From an uncultured Eggerthellaceae bacterium (GTDB taxonomy: Bacteria > Actinomycetota > Coriobacteriia > Coriobacteriales > Eggerthellaceae), in NCBI GenBank assembly GCA_944320405.1, contig CALUHI010000041.1, forward strand, positions 1 to 36,208: DNA of 36,208 bases. The letters run 5' to 3'. This document shows positions 1 to 9,058 of the stretch, one piece after another. Under the pieces are notes generated by a model. That model was given only the letters and a program-made list of their open reading frames with translations. It was not told where the DNA came from and ran no database searches. Both the position numbers and the translations under genes were made by a program. Within the stretch, counting starts at the first letter, position 1. The number at the start of each line of letters is the position of its first letter.

Positions 1-478
1 TGTTCTTCATCTCGGGCATGGTGGTGGTCAGCAGCGCCGACATGCACACCAGGTGGCAGTCGGGGTTGGCCTTGACGTACTCGACGAACTGCTCGGGGGC
101 CACGTCGACGCCCAGGTCCTCGACCTCCAGGCCCTTGCCCTCGATCATCATGCGGACCAGGTTCTTGCCGATGTCGTGCATGTCGCCCTTGACGGTGCCG
201 ATGACGGCCTTGCCGGCGGGCTCGGCGCCCTCGTCGATCAGGTGCGGCTTGAGGATCTCGGTGCCAGTGGACATCGCGCGCGCCGCCACCAGCATCTCGG
301 GCACGAACACCTCGCCCGCGCTGAACTGGTCGCCGATGATGCCCATGGGCTTGATCAGGCCCTCGTCCAGGATCTCCTGGGGGGCGATGCCCTCCTCGAG
401 CGCCTGGGGCACGAGTTTCTTGACCTCTTTGCGCTTGCCGTTGAGCACCGCGCTCGAGATGTCTTCCAGAATCGACAT
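1..478 (-). CDS. Methyltransferase cognate corrinoid (B12-binding) protein, partial
   Basis: The gene is read leftwards from ATG at 478 and leaves the window after about 159 codons, so its C-terminus is missing. An AGGAGG ribosome-binding site lies just upstream (482-487). The N-terminal ~90 residues look like the helical cap of MtaC/MtbC/MttC-type proteins. They are followed by the cobalamin-binding signature GDMHDIGKN (D-x-H-x-x-G), whose His is the lower axial cobalt ligand in this family. Such proteins shuttle methyl groups between a substrate-specific methyltransferase and a second one using tetrahydrofolate or CoM. The divergent neighbour is a RACo-type reactivating enzyme, which fits a corrinoid methyl-transfer system whose methyltransferase would lie off the left edge. 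The substrate cannot be told from this protein. Confidence 0.93.
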   Translation of the reverse strand, partial: MSILEDISSAVLNGKRKEVKKLVPQALEEGIAPQEILDEGLIKPMGIIGDQFSAGEVFVPEMLVAARAMSTGTEILKPHLIDEGAEPAGKAVIGTVKGDMHDIGKNLVRMMIEGKGLEVEDLGVDVAPEQFVEYVKANPDCHLVCMSALLTTTMPEMKN

Positions 479-825
479 AGGATCCTCCTATCCTGTGGTG
501 GCCTCCGCACCTGCGGAGGAGGGGCCTTAGCGCCCCGGTTTCCGAGCGGGCTGCGACCCGCCCCATTGCCCTTGCGTTTTCGGCGGGATGCGCGTCCCGC
601 CAGCGCTAGAGCGAGGATACGGCGCGTGGGTGGCGCGCTCAATCGGCGGTGCGCCCCATGAGCTTGCGAGTCAATTGGGCACTCCGCACAATGGATGATA
701 CTCTACGATGTGATGAAATAGGAGCCGAACATAATACCCTGCCCGAATTGTGCCGCCGGATGCCGTCTGAAACGGCGCCGCGTGCGGAATGCACAACAGG
801 CGACAAGCCGTAAGGAGCTGCCCTC
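479..825. other. Divergent intergenic region between corrinoid protein and RACo genes
   Basis: 347 bases without a gene. The part next to the corrinoid gene is GC-rich and full of short hairpins, for example CCTCCGCA/TGCGGAGG at 502-519 and a CGGGA/TCCCG stem near 582-597. The RACo side is less GC-rich. A weak promoter candidate facing RACo is TTGGGC (675-680), 16 bases, GATACT (697-702). I looked for a cobalamin riboswitch and saw no convincing B12 box. Confidence 0.35.
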
Positions 826-2439
826 GTGGAAGTGTTCATTCTTGAAGATCCGCATGGCGCCGGGGCGAAAAGTGCGGCCTGGCAACCGGAGGATTTCTTT
901 TCCGTTCCCGCCGTGAAAGGCGAAAGCCTCCTTTCGGTTTTGCAGCGCACAGGTGCGCCCGTGCTGGCTCCATGCGGGGGCAACGGCACCTGCGGCAAGT
1001 GCGCCGTGGAGATCAAACGCCCTGATGGCGAATGGGAGCGCGCGCTCGCATGCCAAACGAATGCGGAAGACGGCATGTTCGTTATCCCCATTCCGCACAA
1101 GGATGGACTGAGGGTGGAAGGCGCCGATTCCGATGCCGCTGCGCTTGCGCGGTTCTCGCGCGATGCCGCCCCTGCTGGTCAGCTTGGCGTTGCCGTCGAT
1201 TTGGGCACCACCACTATCGCCGCTTATCTGTTCGATGCAGCAACAGGCAAGTTGTTGGCGCGGGGAGGGGTTGCAAACCCTCAGGCGTCGTTTGGCGCCG
1301 ACGTGATCAGCCGCATCCAAGCGAGTGCCGCGGGCGCACTCGATGTTCTCGAAGACGCCGCAGTGCGCTGCATCCGCCAGCTCGCGCGCGATCTGTGCAT
1401 GCAGGCGGGCGCTGATCCGTCGCGTATTGCGCGCTGGGCGGTTGCCGGCAACACGGTTATGGAGCACATCCTGTGCGGGATTTCTCCTGAAAGCATCGGA
1501 TCGTACCCGTTCGAACCCCAGACGCTTTTCGGCGACTGTCGCGCGGTTGCAGGTATGGGCGATACGTATTTGTGTCCGTGCGTTTCGGGGTATGTAGGCG
1601 GCGATATTTCGGCAGGCATCGTTGCGTGCGGGTTGGACGCCTTCGTCGATCTGGGCGATGGCTCGCTTTCCGAGGTCCCGCATCGGCGGATCCTTTTCGC
1701 CGACTTGGGAACCAACGGTGAGATGGCGCTCATCGCCGACGGCAAGCTCATCTGCTGCGCGACGGCAACGGGCCCTGCGTTCGAAGGGGCGAACATTTCC
1801 CAGGGCATGCAGGCACGCAGCGGGGCAATCGATTCGTGCCGGTTCGAGGGCGATTCTTTCCGCATCACCGTGGTTGGCGACGTCGAGCCTGTAGGCGTGT
1901 GCGGATCGGGGCTGATCGACGCGCTAGCGGCGTGCTTGGAAGCGGGCGTCGTCGACGAAACGGGCCGCATGCTCGCACCCGATCAGGTACCCGAAAACCG
2001 TGCGCATCTCGTGGCGCTGCGCGGAGGAAAGCCGGTGGCGTGCCTTACGCCCACGGGGACGGTCGCGCTCACGCAGAAGGACGTCCGTGCGCTGCAGCTT
2101 GCAAAGGCGGCGGTGTCCGCAGGTATTGCCTGTATGCTTGCCGAAGCGGGCATCGAGCCCTCCCAGATCGACGAGTTTGTGGTGGGCGGCGCGTTCGGCG
2201 CTCACCTGCGCCCCGCCGCAGCAGCGGCAATCGGCATGTTCCCGGAAGAGCTCGCGCCGAAGGTGCGCCTGGTGGGCAACTGCGCGGGGGCCGGCGCGTG
2301 CGCGGCGCTGCTTTCCGAAGACGCGCGTGTGCGCATGAAGACGGTTGCCGAAGCAGCGCGTTACGTAGAGCTTTCGTTGGATGAAGGGTTTTCTGACGCC
2401 TACATCGACGCGATGGAGTTCGAGGGGGCGATCGTGTGA
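826..2439 (+). CDS. RACo-type ATP-dependent reductive activator of corrinoid proteins
   Basis: 537 residues, GTG start with TAAGGAG upstream. The N-terminal ~85 residues form a plant-type [2Fe-2S] ferredoxin domain: Cys ligands in CGGNGTCGKC plus a later Cys in ALACQT. The rest matches the RamA/RACo C-terminal ASKHA-type ATPase fold (DUF4445 family), with phosphate-loop-like segments VAVDLGTTTIAAYL and FADLGTNGE and a C-terminal GGAFGAHL. Proteins of this family return accidentally oxidised Co(II)-corrinoid to Co(I) at the cost of ATP. The divergent corrinoid protein is the obvious partner. The stop overlaps the next start (GTGA), so the two genes are translationally coupled. Family assignment is firm; the exact partner is inferred. 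Confidence 0.93.
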   Translation: MEVFILEDPHGAGAKSAAWQPEDFFSVPAVKGESLLSVLQRTGAPVLAPCGGNGTCGKCAVEIKRPDGEWERALACQTNAEDGMFVIPIPHKDGLRVEGADSDAAALARFSRDAAPAGQLGVAVDLGTTTIAAYLFDAATGKLLARGGVANPQASFGADVISRIQASAAGALDVLEDAAVRCIRQLARDLCMQAGADPSRIARWAVAGNTVMEHILCGISPESIGSYPFEPQTLFGDCRAVAGMGDTYLCPCVSGYVGGDISAGIVACGLDAFVDLGDGSLSEVPHRRILFADLGTNGEMALIADGKLICCATATGPAFEGANISQGMQARSGAIDSCRFEGDSFRITVVGDVEPVGVCGSGLIDALAACLEAGVVDETGRMLAPDQVPENRAHLVALRGGKPVACLTPTGTVALTQKDVRALQLAKAAVSAGIACMLAEAGIEPSQIDEFVVGGAFGAHLRPAAAAAIGMFPEELAPKVRLVGNCAGAGACAALLSEDARVRMKTVAEAARYVELSLDEGFSDAYIDAMEFEGAIV

Positions 2440-2993
2440 GCCAAGCGCTTGGTCGCGATGCGCTGCGATGCGCGATCGACGAAATTGGGTTTGACTGCGT
2501 GGGAGCGGTGAACGCGGCCGATCTGCAGGTCCGCGACGAGGTGCGCGACATGTGCGCTTCGGGAAAGTGCCACATGTACGGCCGCAACTGGGGTTGTCCG
2601 CCGGCGTGCGGAGAGCTTGACGAATGGCGTGCCGTGATATCTTCTTGTACTGAAGGGTTCGTGTTTCAGACGGTCATGGAGCTGGAAGACGAGTTTGACG
2701 GCGAAACCATGATGGAAGCCGAGGCCGTCCACAAGCGCCGTACCGAGGCGCTCGTTGACGCCCTTGCCCAATCGGGGGCTTACCCGGACGGATGCCTGGT
2801 GTTGGCGGCGGGCACGTGTTCGCGCTGTCGTCCGTGCGCGTATCCCGAGCCGTGCCGTTTTCCCGATAGGCGGATGGTGTCGATGGAGGCGGCTGGGCTG
2901 CTGGTGACAGACGCCTGCAACGCGGCTGGCGTGCCGTACAATCACGGAAAGCTGACCATGGCATACACGAGCTGCGCACTGCTTCGCGGCTGA
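2436..2993 (+). CDS. DUF2284 family predicted metal-binding protein
   Basis: 185 residues, GTG start overlapping the RACo stop by four bases. Cysteines are in the DUF2284 pattern: CASGKCHMYGRNWGCPPACG near residues 33-52 and a C-x2-C-x2-C-x4-C cluster (CSRCRPCAYPEPC) near 129-141. The family is thought to bind metal or an Fe-S cluster, but its biochemical role is not established. Its place directly behind an activator of corrinoid proteins suggests an accessory part in electron delivery or corrinoid maintenance; that is inference. A terminator-like hairpin follows 64 bases after the stop. Confidence 0.85.
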   Translation: MSQALGRDALRCAIDEIGFDCVGAVNAADLQVRDEVRDMCASGKCHMYGRNWGCPPACGELDEWRAVISSCTEGFVFQTVMELEDEFDGETMMEAEAVHKRRTEALVDALAQSGAYPDGCLVLAAGTCSRCRPCAYPEPCRFPDRRMVSMEAAGLLVTDACNAAGVPYNHGKLTMAYTSCALLRG

Positions 2994-3006
2994 CGAAAGC
3001 TGGAGC

Positions 3007-3124
3007 GGCCGGAAGGGAGGGGCGGGGGCTCGTGCTCAAACAGTCCTGAGCTCGCTCAAAAGCGCCACTGGCGCTTTTGGCTCGTGCGGAACTGCGCGCG
3101 AACCCCCGCCCCTCCCTTCCGGCC
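3007..3124. repeat. 118-bp nested palindromic element
   Basis: Perfect 22-bp outer arms, 3007-3028 and 3103-3124 (GGCCGGAAGGGAGG... paired with its reverse complement), enclose a second perfect hairpin at 3058-3078. The element fills most of the gap between the DUF2284 gene and the PucR regulator. It looks like a mobile or genome-wide repeat rather than a simple terminator; other copies were not seen in this window. Confidence 0.8.
3058..3078 (+). terminator. Intrinsic-terminator-like hairpin after DUF2284 gene
   Basis: AAAAGCGCC-ACT-GGCGCTTTT: a perfect 9-bp stem with a 3-base loop and a short T-run, 64 bases after the DUF2284 stop. Its symmetry means it could act in both directions. It sits inside the larger palindrome at 3007-3124. 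Confidence 0.65.
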
Positions 3125-3158
3125 TCGCGTCGTTGGAAAAGAAGGAAGAGAGGAACTG

Positions 3159-4736
3159 ATGGTCATCACGGTTCGGATACTCGTCCATGAGATCGAGCAG
3201 CGGTTCGGCGAGGTGCTCGCCGGGTCGCTCAACCAGCGGCGCCAGTGCTCTGACGTGCGGCTTTTGGGCGAGACGCCCTGTGAGTCGGGATTCTTCTACG
3301 TAGCCGACGCCGCTACGGCCAAACGGCTTTCCGGTGAAGGCGGAACCGATGCCGTGGTGTTGGCGGTGGGGGAGAGCGCTGTTCCGGCGAAGGGGCAGCT
3401 TGCGCTGCGCTGTCGGGCGTCGCATCTGGAGGTGTTCGCTTTCTTGCAGGACGTGTTTTCGAAGTACCGTTCCTGGCTCGAAGCGATGGACCGCTCGCTC
3501 ATTCGCAACGAGGGTCTGCAGGGCCTTTTCGACGTGAGCGAGGGCTTCCTGCTGAACAACACCATCATCGTTGATCCGGCGCTCAAGCTGCTGGCGTACA
3601 CGAAGAACATTCCGTGCGACGACCCCATCACGGTGGAGCTGATCAAGCACGGCTACCATACCGAGGAGAACATCCGCAAATTCAAGCTGAACCGCCGCTT
3701 CGAGCCATGGGCCACGCAAAACGGTTTCATCATCAACGACACGTACGAGATCTGCAAATACACCACTGCTGTGTTTTCGTTCAAGGCGGCGGGGTCGTTT
3801 TCGCTCATCGTGGTGATGATGTGCAACAATTCAGCGCCCGAGCCGTGGCTTCTGGATACGTTCATGATGTTCCTCGTGCGCGTGGCGTACTATTCCATGC
3901 GCGACTACACCGAAGGCACGCCGTCGGGCAGCGCGTTCAATGCGTTTCTGCACGACATTTTGGACGGCTCGTTGTCTGACGAGGGGGAGATCGAGGAACG
4001 CCGCCGCTACCTGGGGATCCCGGCGGACGGTCCGTTCTGCTTGTTCAGCATTGATGTTTCGCAGAACAAGCCGCTGTCGGCGCGCATCGTCACCGACATC
4101 GCGCGTTCCATCGCGCCCGCTCGTGCGATGCTGATGGGCACTGAGATCGTCATTCTGTGCTTCAGCTGCCATGGCGTGGACTGCCCCATTGGGTGTCCGG
4201 TCAAGGAATGCCCGCCAAGCGGCTTCAATGTTTTTCGACGCTTGGAGGCGGTGCTGCGCGAATACAGCTTGCAGGCGGGGCGCAGCGTGCGGTTCGATCG
4301 CATCTCGTTTCTGCGCACGGCGCTCGAGCAGGCGCGGCTTGCGTTGAGAACTGCACGGGGGCTGCGCAAGGGCGACGACGTCGCCGAAGACGATAAGCTC
4401 ATCTTCGGGTTTGACGAGCTGTACTTCGATCATCTGGTGCTGAGCGCGTCGCGCGGCCAGCGCGAGTTGCTCGCGTCGCTGCGTGCATGCCGTCTGCTCA
4501 CGCGCATCCGCGACTACGACGACGCCCACGGAACCGATAACTTCCAGTTCCTGCGCGAATACCTTCGCTACGAGCGGCGAACCACCGTGGTTGCCGAGAA
4601 GCTCCACATGCACCGCAACAACGTGAAGTACCGCGTGGATCGCCTGGCCGAGCTGTTCGTCCTCGACACCGACGACGATGACGAGCGCTTGGAGCTTTCC
4701 ATTGCGTTCCGTCTTCTAGATTCACTCGACCGATAG
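3159..4736 (+). CDS. PucR/CdaR-type transcriptional regulator with internal Cys cluster
   Basis: 525 residues from ATG 3159, chosen for the GAGAGGAA site just before it; an upstream in-frame start at 3084 would lie inside the palindrome. The last ~75 residues are the PucR C-terminal helix-turn-helix (LHMHRNNVKYRVDRLAELF and a following DDERLELSIAFRLL). The N-terminal half resembles the purine-catabolism-regulator-type sensory region. Unusually, residues 334-351 hold five cysteines spaced C-x2-C-x4-C-x3-C-x4-C, which could bind metal or an Fe-S cluster or sense redox state; that is inference. It lies between the corrinoid genes and the his cluster, on the same strand as both. Its targets are unknown, but the corrinoid genes are plausible. 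Confidence 0.85.
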   Translation: MVITVRILVHEIEQRFGEVLAGSLNQRRQCSDVRLLGETPCESGFFYVADAATAKRLSGEGGTDAVVLAVGESAVPAKGQLALRCRASHLEVFAFLQDVFSKYRSWLEAMDRSLIRNEGLQGLFDVSEGFLLNNTIIVDPALKLLAYTKNIPCDDPITVELIKHGYHTEENIRKFKLNRRFEPWATQNGFIINDTYEICKYTTAVFSFKAAGSFSLIVVMMCNNSAPEPWLLDTFMMFLVRVAYYSMRDYTEGTPSGSAFNAFLHDILDGSLSDEGEIEERRRYLGIPADGPFCLFSIDVSQNKPLSARIVTDIARSIAPARAMLMGTEIVILCFSCHGVDCPIGCPVKECPPSGFNVFRRLEAVLREYSLQAGRSVRFDRISFLRTALEQARLALRTARGLRKGDDVAEDDKLIFGFDELYFDHLVLSASRGQRELLASLRACRLLTRIRDYDDAHGTDNFQFLREYLRYERRTTVVAEKLHMHRNNVKYRVDRLAELFVLDTDDDDERLELSIAFRLLDSLDR

Positions 4737-4922
4737 TTTACGGCTTGCCGCTGTGCGCTCGCGCCGCTTGCGTAAGATTTTCGTCAGCTTTCTTGCTTTA
4801 GCGCTCTACTGTGATAAAGTGACACTCGCCGTTTGCTCGGGAAGGCGTTCTCGGGTGGCGGGTATACTCACCCTTGTGAGACGGCTCTGTGCCGCATGCG
4901 AAAGCGAAAGGAAGCGAATCTG

Positions 4923-6626
4923 ATGGATATGGTGACGCCGGCGGGTTTCCGCGACGTTTTGGCGCAGGAGGCAGCCGAGCGCGAGCGCATCAGCGCTGCA
5001 GTGCGCGATCTGTTCTCGTCGCGGGGGTACGCCCCCATCGAAACCCCCACCCTCGAGGTGATGGACGTGATGCGCGCAGGCGGCCATATGACCGGCGTGC
5101 CGTTCAAGTTCTTCGATTCGCAAGGCGACCTTCTGGCCATGCGTCCCGATGTCACGCTGCAAGTCGCGCGCATGTGCGCCACGCGCTTGGCGGGGCAGCC
5201 GGGGCCGTTCCGCTTTCGCTACCAGCAACGCGTGTTCCGTGAAACCGAGGGGCAGATGCGCGCAGCGGCGCGCGAAGTCACGCAGATCGGCATCGAGTGC
5301 ATCGGGCCTTCGGGCGCTGAAGGCGATGCCGAAGTGCTGCAGCTGTTCTGCGAGGCGCTTGAGACCGCTGGCGTGCGCGATTTTACGATTTCAGTGGCAA
5401 CGGTGGGTGTTTTGCGTGCCCTGCTTGCGGCAAGTGGAGCCAGTGCTGCGTGGTCCGAACAGGTGCTCGAAGCGTTTCATGCCTCCAACTTCGTGGAGCT
5501 TGACCTTTTGACGGGTGTCGGCTGCCCGGTGCCGCCTGTGTTCGCTCAGGCGCTGCGCGCGCTGCCGCGCATTCGCGGCGGTCGTGATGCCATCGAGGAA
5601 GCGCGCGCGTTGGTGGCGCCGCTTGGCTGCGAAGATGGTTTGGATGAGCTGTCGGGCATGTGCGACTTGTTGGATGCCGCCGGCGTCGGTGGGCGTGTAT
5701 GCATTGATTTTTCGGTGATGAGCTCGTTCGATTACTACACGGGCATGGTGTTCGAGGCGTACGCGCCGGGCTTGGGGTCGCCCCTTGGCAGCGGTGGTCG
5801 TTACGACAACATGGTGGGCGCATACGGGGAAGATCGTCCCGCTGCTGGCTTCGCGTTTTTCCTGGAGCAGGTCATGGCTTCTTCCTCCGCCGCCCTGCCA
5901 AACGGCGGAGGGGCTGACGCTGCGGCGACCTCCGAACCTGGGGCGCCCGGGGTTGGCACCGACGGAGATTCCGCGACGCGCCCCTTGCGCATTGCGGTGC
6001 CGAAGGGGGCGCTCAACGCGGGATCGATCGCGGCGCTCGCCGCGGCGGGGCTGGACGTGACGGGGCTTGACGACCCGGGTCGTCAGCTCATCATCAGCAA
6101 CCCCGGCGTCGACTACGTTATCGTGCGTCCCACCGATGCGCCGGTGTTCGTGGAGCTGGGTGCCGCCGATTGCGGCATCTGCGGAAAGGATTCGTTGCTC
6201 GAGGCCGAGGCCGAGGTGATGGAGCTTGTGGACTTGGGCTTCGGCGGTTGCCGCTTCGTGGTGGCCGAGCCTGCTGGCGCACGCGAGGCGGTGGAGGAGC
6301 GCTACCGTCGCCTGGGCTCCATCCGCGTTGCCACGAAGTACCCTCGCATTGCTGCCGCCCATTACGCGAAGCGCGGAATGCAAGTGGATATCGTGAAACT
6401 GCACGGTAACATTGAACTGGCACCATTGACAGGCATGGCCGAGCGCATCGTTGACATCACGGCGACGGGCACGACCTTGCGTGAGAACAATCTGGTTGTG
6501 GTTGAGGACGTCCTGCCTTCCACGGCGCGCTTTTTCGCGAACGCGTGCTCGTTCAGGACCGATTCCCGCATCGTGAAACTGGCGGCCGCGCTTGCTGCAA
6601 GCGCGGCAAACAAGGAGGATGAATAG
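4923..6626 (+). CDS. hisZG: HisZ-HisG fusion: ATP phosphoribosyltransferase regulatory and catalytic subunits
   Basis: 567 residues from ATG 4923 (AAAGGAAG upstream; in-frame starts further up have no better site). Residues 1-318 are HisZ, the histidyl-tRNA-synthetase-like regulatory subunit (RFRYQQRVFRE, DYYTGMVFEAY, GSGGRYDNM). Residues ~319-352 are a Gly/Ala/Ser/Thr-rich linker. Residues 353-567 are a short-form HisG (RIAVPKGAL near the start; VDITATGTTL, the PRPP-binding loop, near the end). Short HisG normally needs separate HisZ in a hetero-octamer and carries out the first step of histidine synthesis (ATP + PRPP). Here one continuous frame covers both. It heads the his cluster, 2 bases before hisD. 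A TATACT -10-like hexamer at 4863-4868 is the only promoter hint seen. Confidence 0.93.
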   Translation: MDMVTPAGFRDVLAQEAAERERISAAVRDLFSSRGYAPIETPTLEVMDVMRAGGHMTGVPFKFFDSQGDLLAMRPDVTLQVARMCATRLAGQPGPFRFRYQQRVFRETEGQMRAAAREVTQIGIECIGPSGAEGDAEVLQLFCEALETAGVRDFTISVATVGVLRALLAASGASAAWSEQVLEAFHASNFVELDLLTGVGCPVPPVFAQALRALPRIRGGRDAIEEARALVAPLGCEDGLDELSGMCDLLDAAGVGGRVCIDFSVMSSFDYYTGMVFEAYAPGLGSPLGSGGRYDNMVGAYGEDRPAAGFAFFLEQVMASSSAALPNGGGADAAATSEPGAPGVGTDGDSATRPLRIAVPKGALNAGSIAALAAAGLDVTGLDDPGRQLIISNPGVDYVIVRPTDAPVFVELGAADCGICGKDSLLEAEAEVMELVDLGFGGCRFVVAEPAGAREAVEERYRRLGSIRVATKYPRIAAAHYAKRGMQVDIVKLHGNIELAPLTGMAERIVDITATGTTLRENNLVVVEDVLPSTARFFANACSFRTDSRIVKLAAALAASAANKEDE

Positions 6627-6628
6627 CC

Positions 6629-7984
6629 ATGCGTCGTGTCGTTTTGGCTCCGGGCGAGCAGTTCACCAATGCCGATCTCAAACGTCCCAGCGCATTCAAC
6701 GCGCAGGCGCTGGCGGCGGCGACCGATATCATCGAGCAAGTTCGCGTTCGTGGCGACGAAGCGCTGCGCGAGTGCACCGAGCGCTTTGATGGTGTGAAGG
6801 TGGAGACGTTCCGCGTTCCGCAAAGCGAGATCGAGGGTGCACGCGCCAAAGTGAAGCCCGAAACAGCTGCCGCATTGGAGCAGGCCGCTGCTCAGATCCG
6901 CGAATTCCACGAGCGCCAGCTGCAGCAGAGCTGGTTTTCGGTACGGGCTGATGGCGCCCTGGTGGGCGCGAAGGTATCGCCGCTCGAGTCGGTGGGCATC
7001 TACGTGCCAGGAGGGCGCGCGCTTTACCCGTCAACCGTGCTCATGAACGCGCTTCCGGCGGCTGTTGCCGGTGTCGAGCGCATCGCCTGCGTGACTCCGC
7101 CCGCAAAGGACGGCTCGGTTGACCCGGCAATCTTGGAGGCGTGCCGCCTGTCGGGCGTGACCGAGGTGTACACCGTCGGCGGCGCCCAGGCTGTCGCTGC
7201 ACTGGCGTACGGCACCGAGAGCATCCCGCCTGTCTGCAAGATCACCGGCCCGGGCAACGCCTTTGTCGCCGCTGCAAAGAAGATCGTTTCGGGCGACGTG
7301 GGAATCGACATGATCGCCGGCCCTTCGGAGGTGTGCGTGGTTGCCGACGAGACGGCCGACCCTGCGCTTGTGGCGATTGATCTTATGGCGCAAGCCGAGC
7401 ATGACCCGCTTGCCGCCTGCTACCTGATCGCGTTTTCGGAGGAGTACGCCGACGAGGTCGAGCGCATGGTCGATGAGCACCTGAAGTCTTCCACCCGCGC
7501 CGAGATCACTGCCGCCTCTCTTGCCGATCAGGGGCTCATCGTCATCTGCGACACGCTTGAGCAGGCGATGGGCGCGGTGAACGTCATTGCCCCTGAGCAC
7601 CTTGAGCTGCATATTCGCAACGCCATGGATTCGTTGGGCGCGGTGCGCAACGCAGGTGCCATCTTCCTGGGCGCGTGGACTCCCGAGGCAGTGGGTGACT
7701 ACGCCGCCGGCCCCAACCACACGCTGCCCACGGGCGGTACGGCACGCTACGCATCGCCGCTTTCCGTTGACGATTTCATCAAGAAGTCCAGCGTCATCCA
7801 GTACTCTCCGCAGGCGCTTGCGCGCGATGCCGCCACGGTGATGGAGATTGCGCGCCACGAGGGCCTGTGGGCGCACGCACGCAGCGTCGAGATGCGCAAG
7901 GAGCTGCTTGATGCCCGCATGTCCGCATCCGGCGCCGGCGAGGTTTTGGATGTTCCCGCGGTGGGGGCTGATGCCGATGAATAG
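6629..7984 (+). CDS. hisD: Histidinol dehydrogenase
   Basis: 451 residues, normal for the family, ATG two bases after the hisZG stop. It catalyses the last two steps, histidinol to histidinal to histidine, with two NAD+ and a zinc ion. Visible signatures: [38 protein letters not shown], the zinc-ligand segment MAQAEHD, the catalytic Glu-His in APEHLELH, and [15 protein letters not shown]. The C-terminal ~20 residues beyond the conserved core are Ala/Gly/Asp-rich and overlap the start of hisC. Confidence 0.97.
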   Translation: MRRVVLAPGEQFTNADLKRPSAFNAQALAAATDIIEQVRVRGDEALRECTERFDGVKVETFRVPQSEIEGARAKVKPETAAALEQAAAQIREFHERQLQQSWFSVRADGALVGAKVSPLESVGIYVPGGRALYPSTVLMNALPAAVAGVERIACVTPPAKDGSVDPAILEACRLSGVTEVYTVGGAQAVAALAYGTESIPPVCKITGPGNAFVAAAKKIVSGDVGIDMIAGPSEVCVVADETADPALVAIDLMAQAEHDPLAACYLIAFSEEYADEVERMVDEHLKSSTRAEITAASLADQGLIVICDTLEQAMGAVNVIAPEHLELHIRNAMDSLGAVRNAGAIFLGAWTPEAVGDYAAGPNHTLPTGGTARYASPLSVDDFIKKSSVIQYSPQALARDAATVMEIARHEGLWAHARSVEMRKELLDARMSASGAGEVLDVPAVGADADE

Positions 7985-9047
7985 CGTGCGCCCCTCCGCG
8001 CCTCAGTTGCAGGGCATGGAGCCCTACGACCCGAAATACCTGCCCGCCGACACGCTGCTTTCCGCGAACGAGAATCCGTCAGATGTGGAAGAGGAGCTGC
8101 GCCGCGAAATCCAGCGCGAGATCCGCCGCGTACCGCTGAACCGCTACCCCGACCCGCTTGCCAACGAGCTGCGCGACATGATCGCCGAGGCCAACGGGCT
8201 CGAGCGCGACCAGATTCTTCTGGGCAACGGCGGCGACGAGCTGCTGTTCAACACCGCGCTGGCGTGGGGCGGCCCCGGGCGCAAGTTCTTGAACCTGCCG
8301 CCTACGTTTTCGGTGTACGCGGCGAACGCGCGCCTGACGGGTACGGAGGTCGTCGATATCCCGCGCCGTGCAGACTATTCCATCGACGAGGAAGCCGTGC
8401 TTGCACGCGTGGCGCAAGGCGGCATCGATTTCCTCATCGTCACCAGCCCCAACAACCCCACCGGCGAGCTTGCCGATTCGGTGTTCATCGAGCGCCTTTT
8501 GGAGGCGACCGACGCCCTGGTGATGGTTGACGAGGCGTATTTCGAATTCTCGCGGCATACCGTGCGTCCGCTTTTGGGCAAGCACAAGAACCTGGTGATC
8601 CTGCGCACGTTCTCGAAGGCGTTCTCGCTGGCGGCGGTTCGCTTGGGCTACCTGCTGGGCGATGCCGACGTCATCCGCGAGTTCATCAAGGTTCGCCAGC
8701 CCTATTCGGTGGATGCAGTGTCGCAGGCAATCGCGCGTGTTGTTTTCCGCAACCGTGCGAAGTTCGAGCCCGCCATTCAGGCCATCGTCGACGAGCGTGC
8801 GCGCGTGCTTGACGGGCTTTCGCGCATCCCTGGTGTCACGGCGTACCCGAGCGAATCGAACTACATCATGTTTCGCATCAAGGACGCCGGCGAGGTGTGG
8901 AACAGCCTGTACGAACGCGGCGTGCTGGTGCGCGACTTCTCGCGCGCACCGTACCTGGAGGACTGCCTGCGCGTCACCGTCGGCAAACGCGAAGAAAACG
9001 ACGCGTTTCTGGCGGCCCTCAAAGAGGTTGCCATCGCGCGCCTGTAA
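7977..9047 (+). CDS. hisC: Histidinol-phosphate aminotransferase
   Basis: 356 residues if started at ATG 7977, which lies a good distance from a GGGGG site; another in-frame ATG at 7971 is equally conserved-looking but too close to it. Either start overlaps the hisD stop. Class-II-aminotransferase-like PLP enzyme converting imidazole-acetol phosphate to histidinol phosphate. Signatures: LSANENP at the N-terminus, TSPNNPTGE, VDEAYFEF, and the PLP-lysine motif RTFSKAFSLAAVRLGY (Lys near residue 214). The C-terminal small domain (RDFSRAPYLEDCLRVTVG) is complete. Confidence 0.97.
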   Translation: MNSVRPSAPQLQGMEPYDPKYLPADTLLSANENPSDVEEELRREIQREIRRVPLNRYPDPLANELRDMIAEANGLERDQILLGNGGDELLFNTALAWGGPGRKFLNLPPTFSVYAANARLTGTEVVDIPRRADYSIDEEAVLARVAQGGIDFLIVTSPNNPTGELADSVFIERLLEATDALVMVDEAYFEFSRHTVRPLLGKHKNLVILRTFSKAFSLAAVRLGYLLGDADVIREFIKVRQPYSVDAVSQAIARVVFRNRAKFEPAIQAIVDERARVLDGLSRIPGVTAYPSESNYIMFRIKDAGEVWNSLYERGVLVRDFSRAPYLEDCLRVTVGKREENDAFLAALKEVAIARL

Positions 9048-9058
9048 AGTGTGACAAG

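Noticed and set aside
53-661. 202-codon plus-strand frame at the left edge
   Set aside because: It is the complement of the corrinoid protein, whose D-x-H-x-x-G motif and ribosome-binding site decide the strand.
479-825. Cobalamin riboswitch upstream of the corrinoid genes
   Set aside because: Expected from function, but no B12 box or matching fold could be recognised on either strand.
4737-4922. Histidine-rich leader peptide or T-box before hisZG
   Set aside because: No run of His codons and no T-box sequence was found; only weak promoter-like hexamers.
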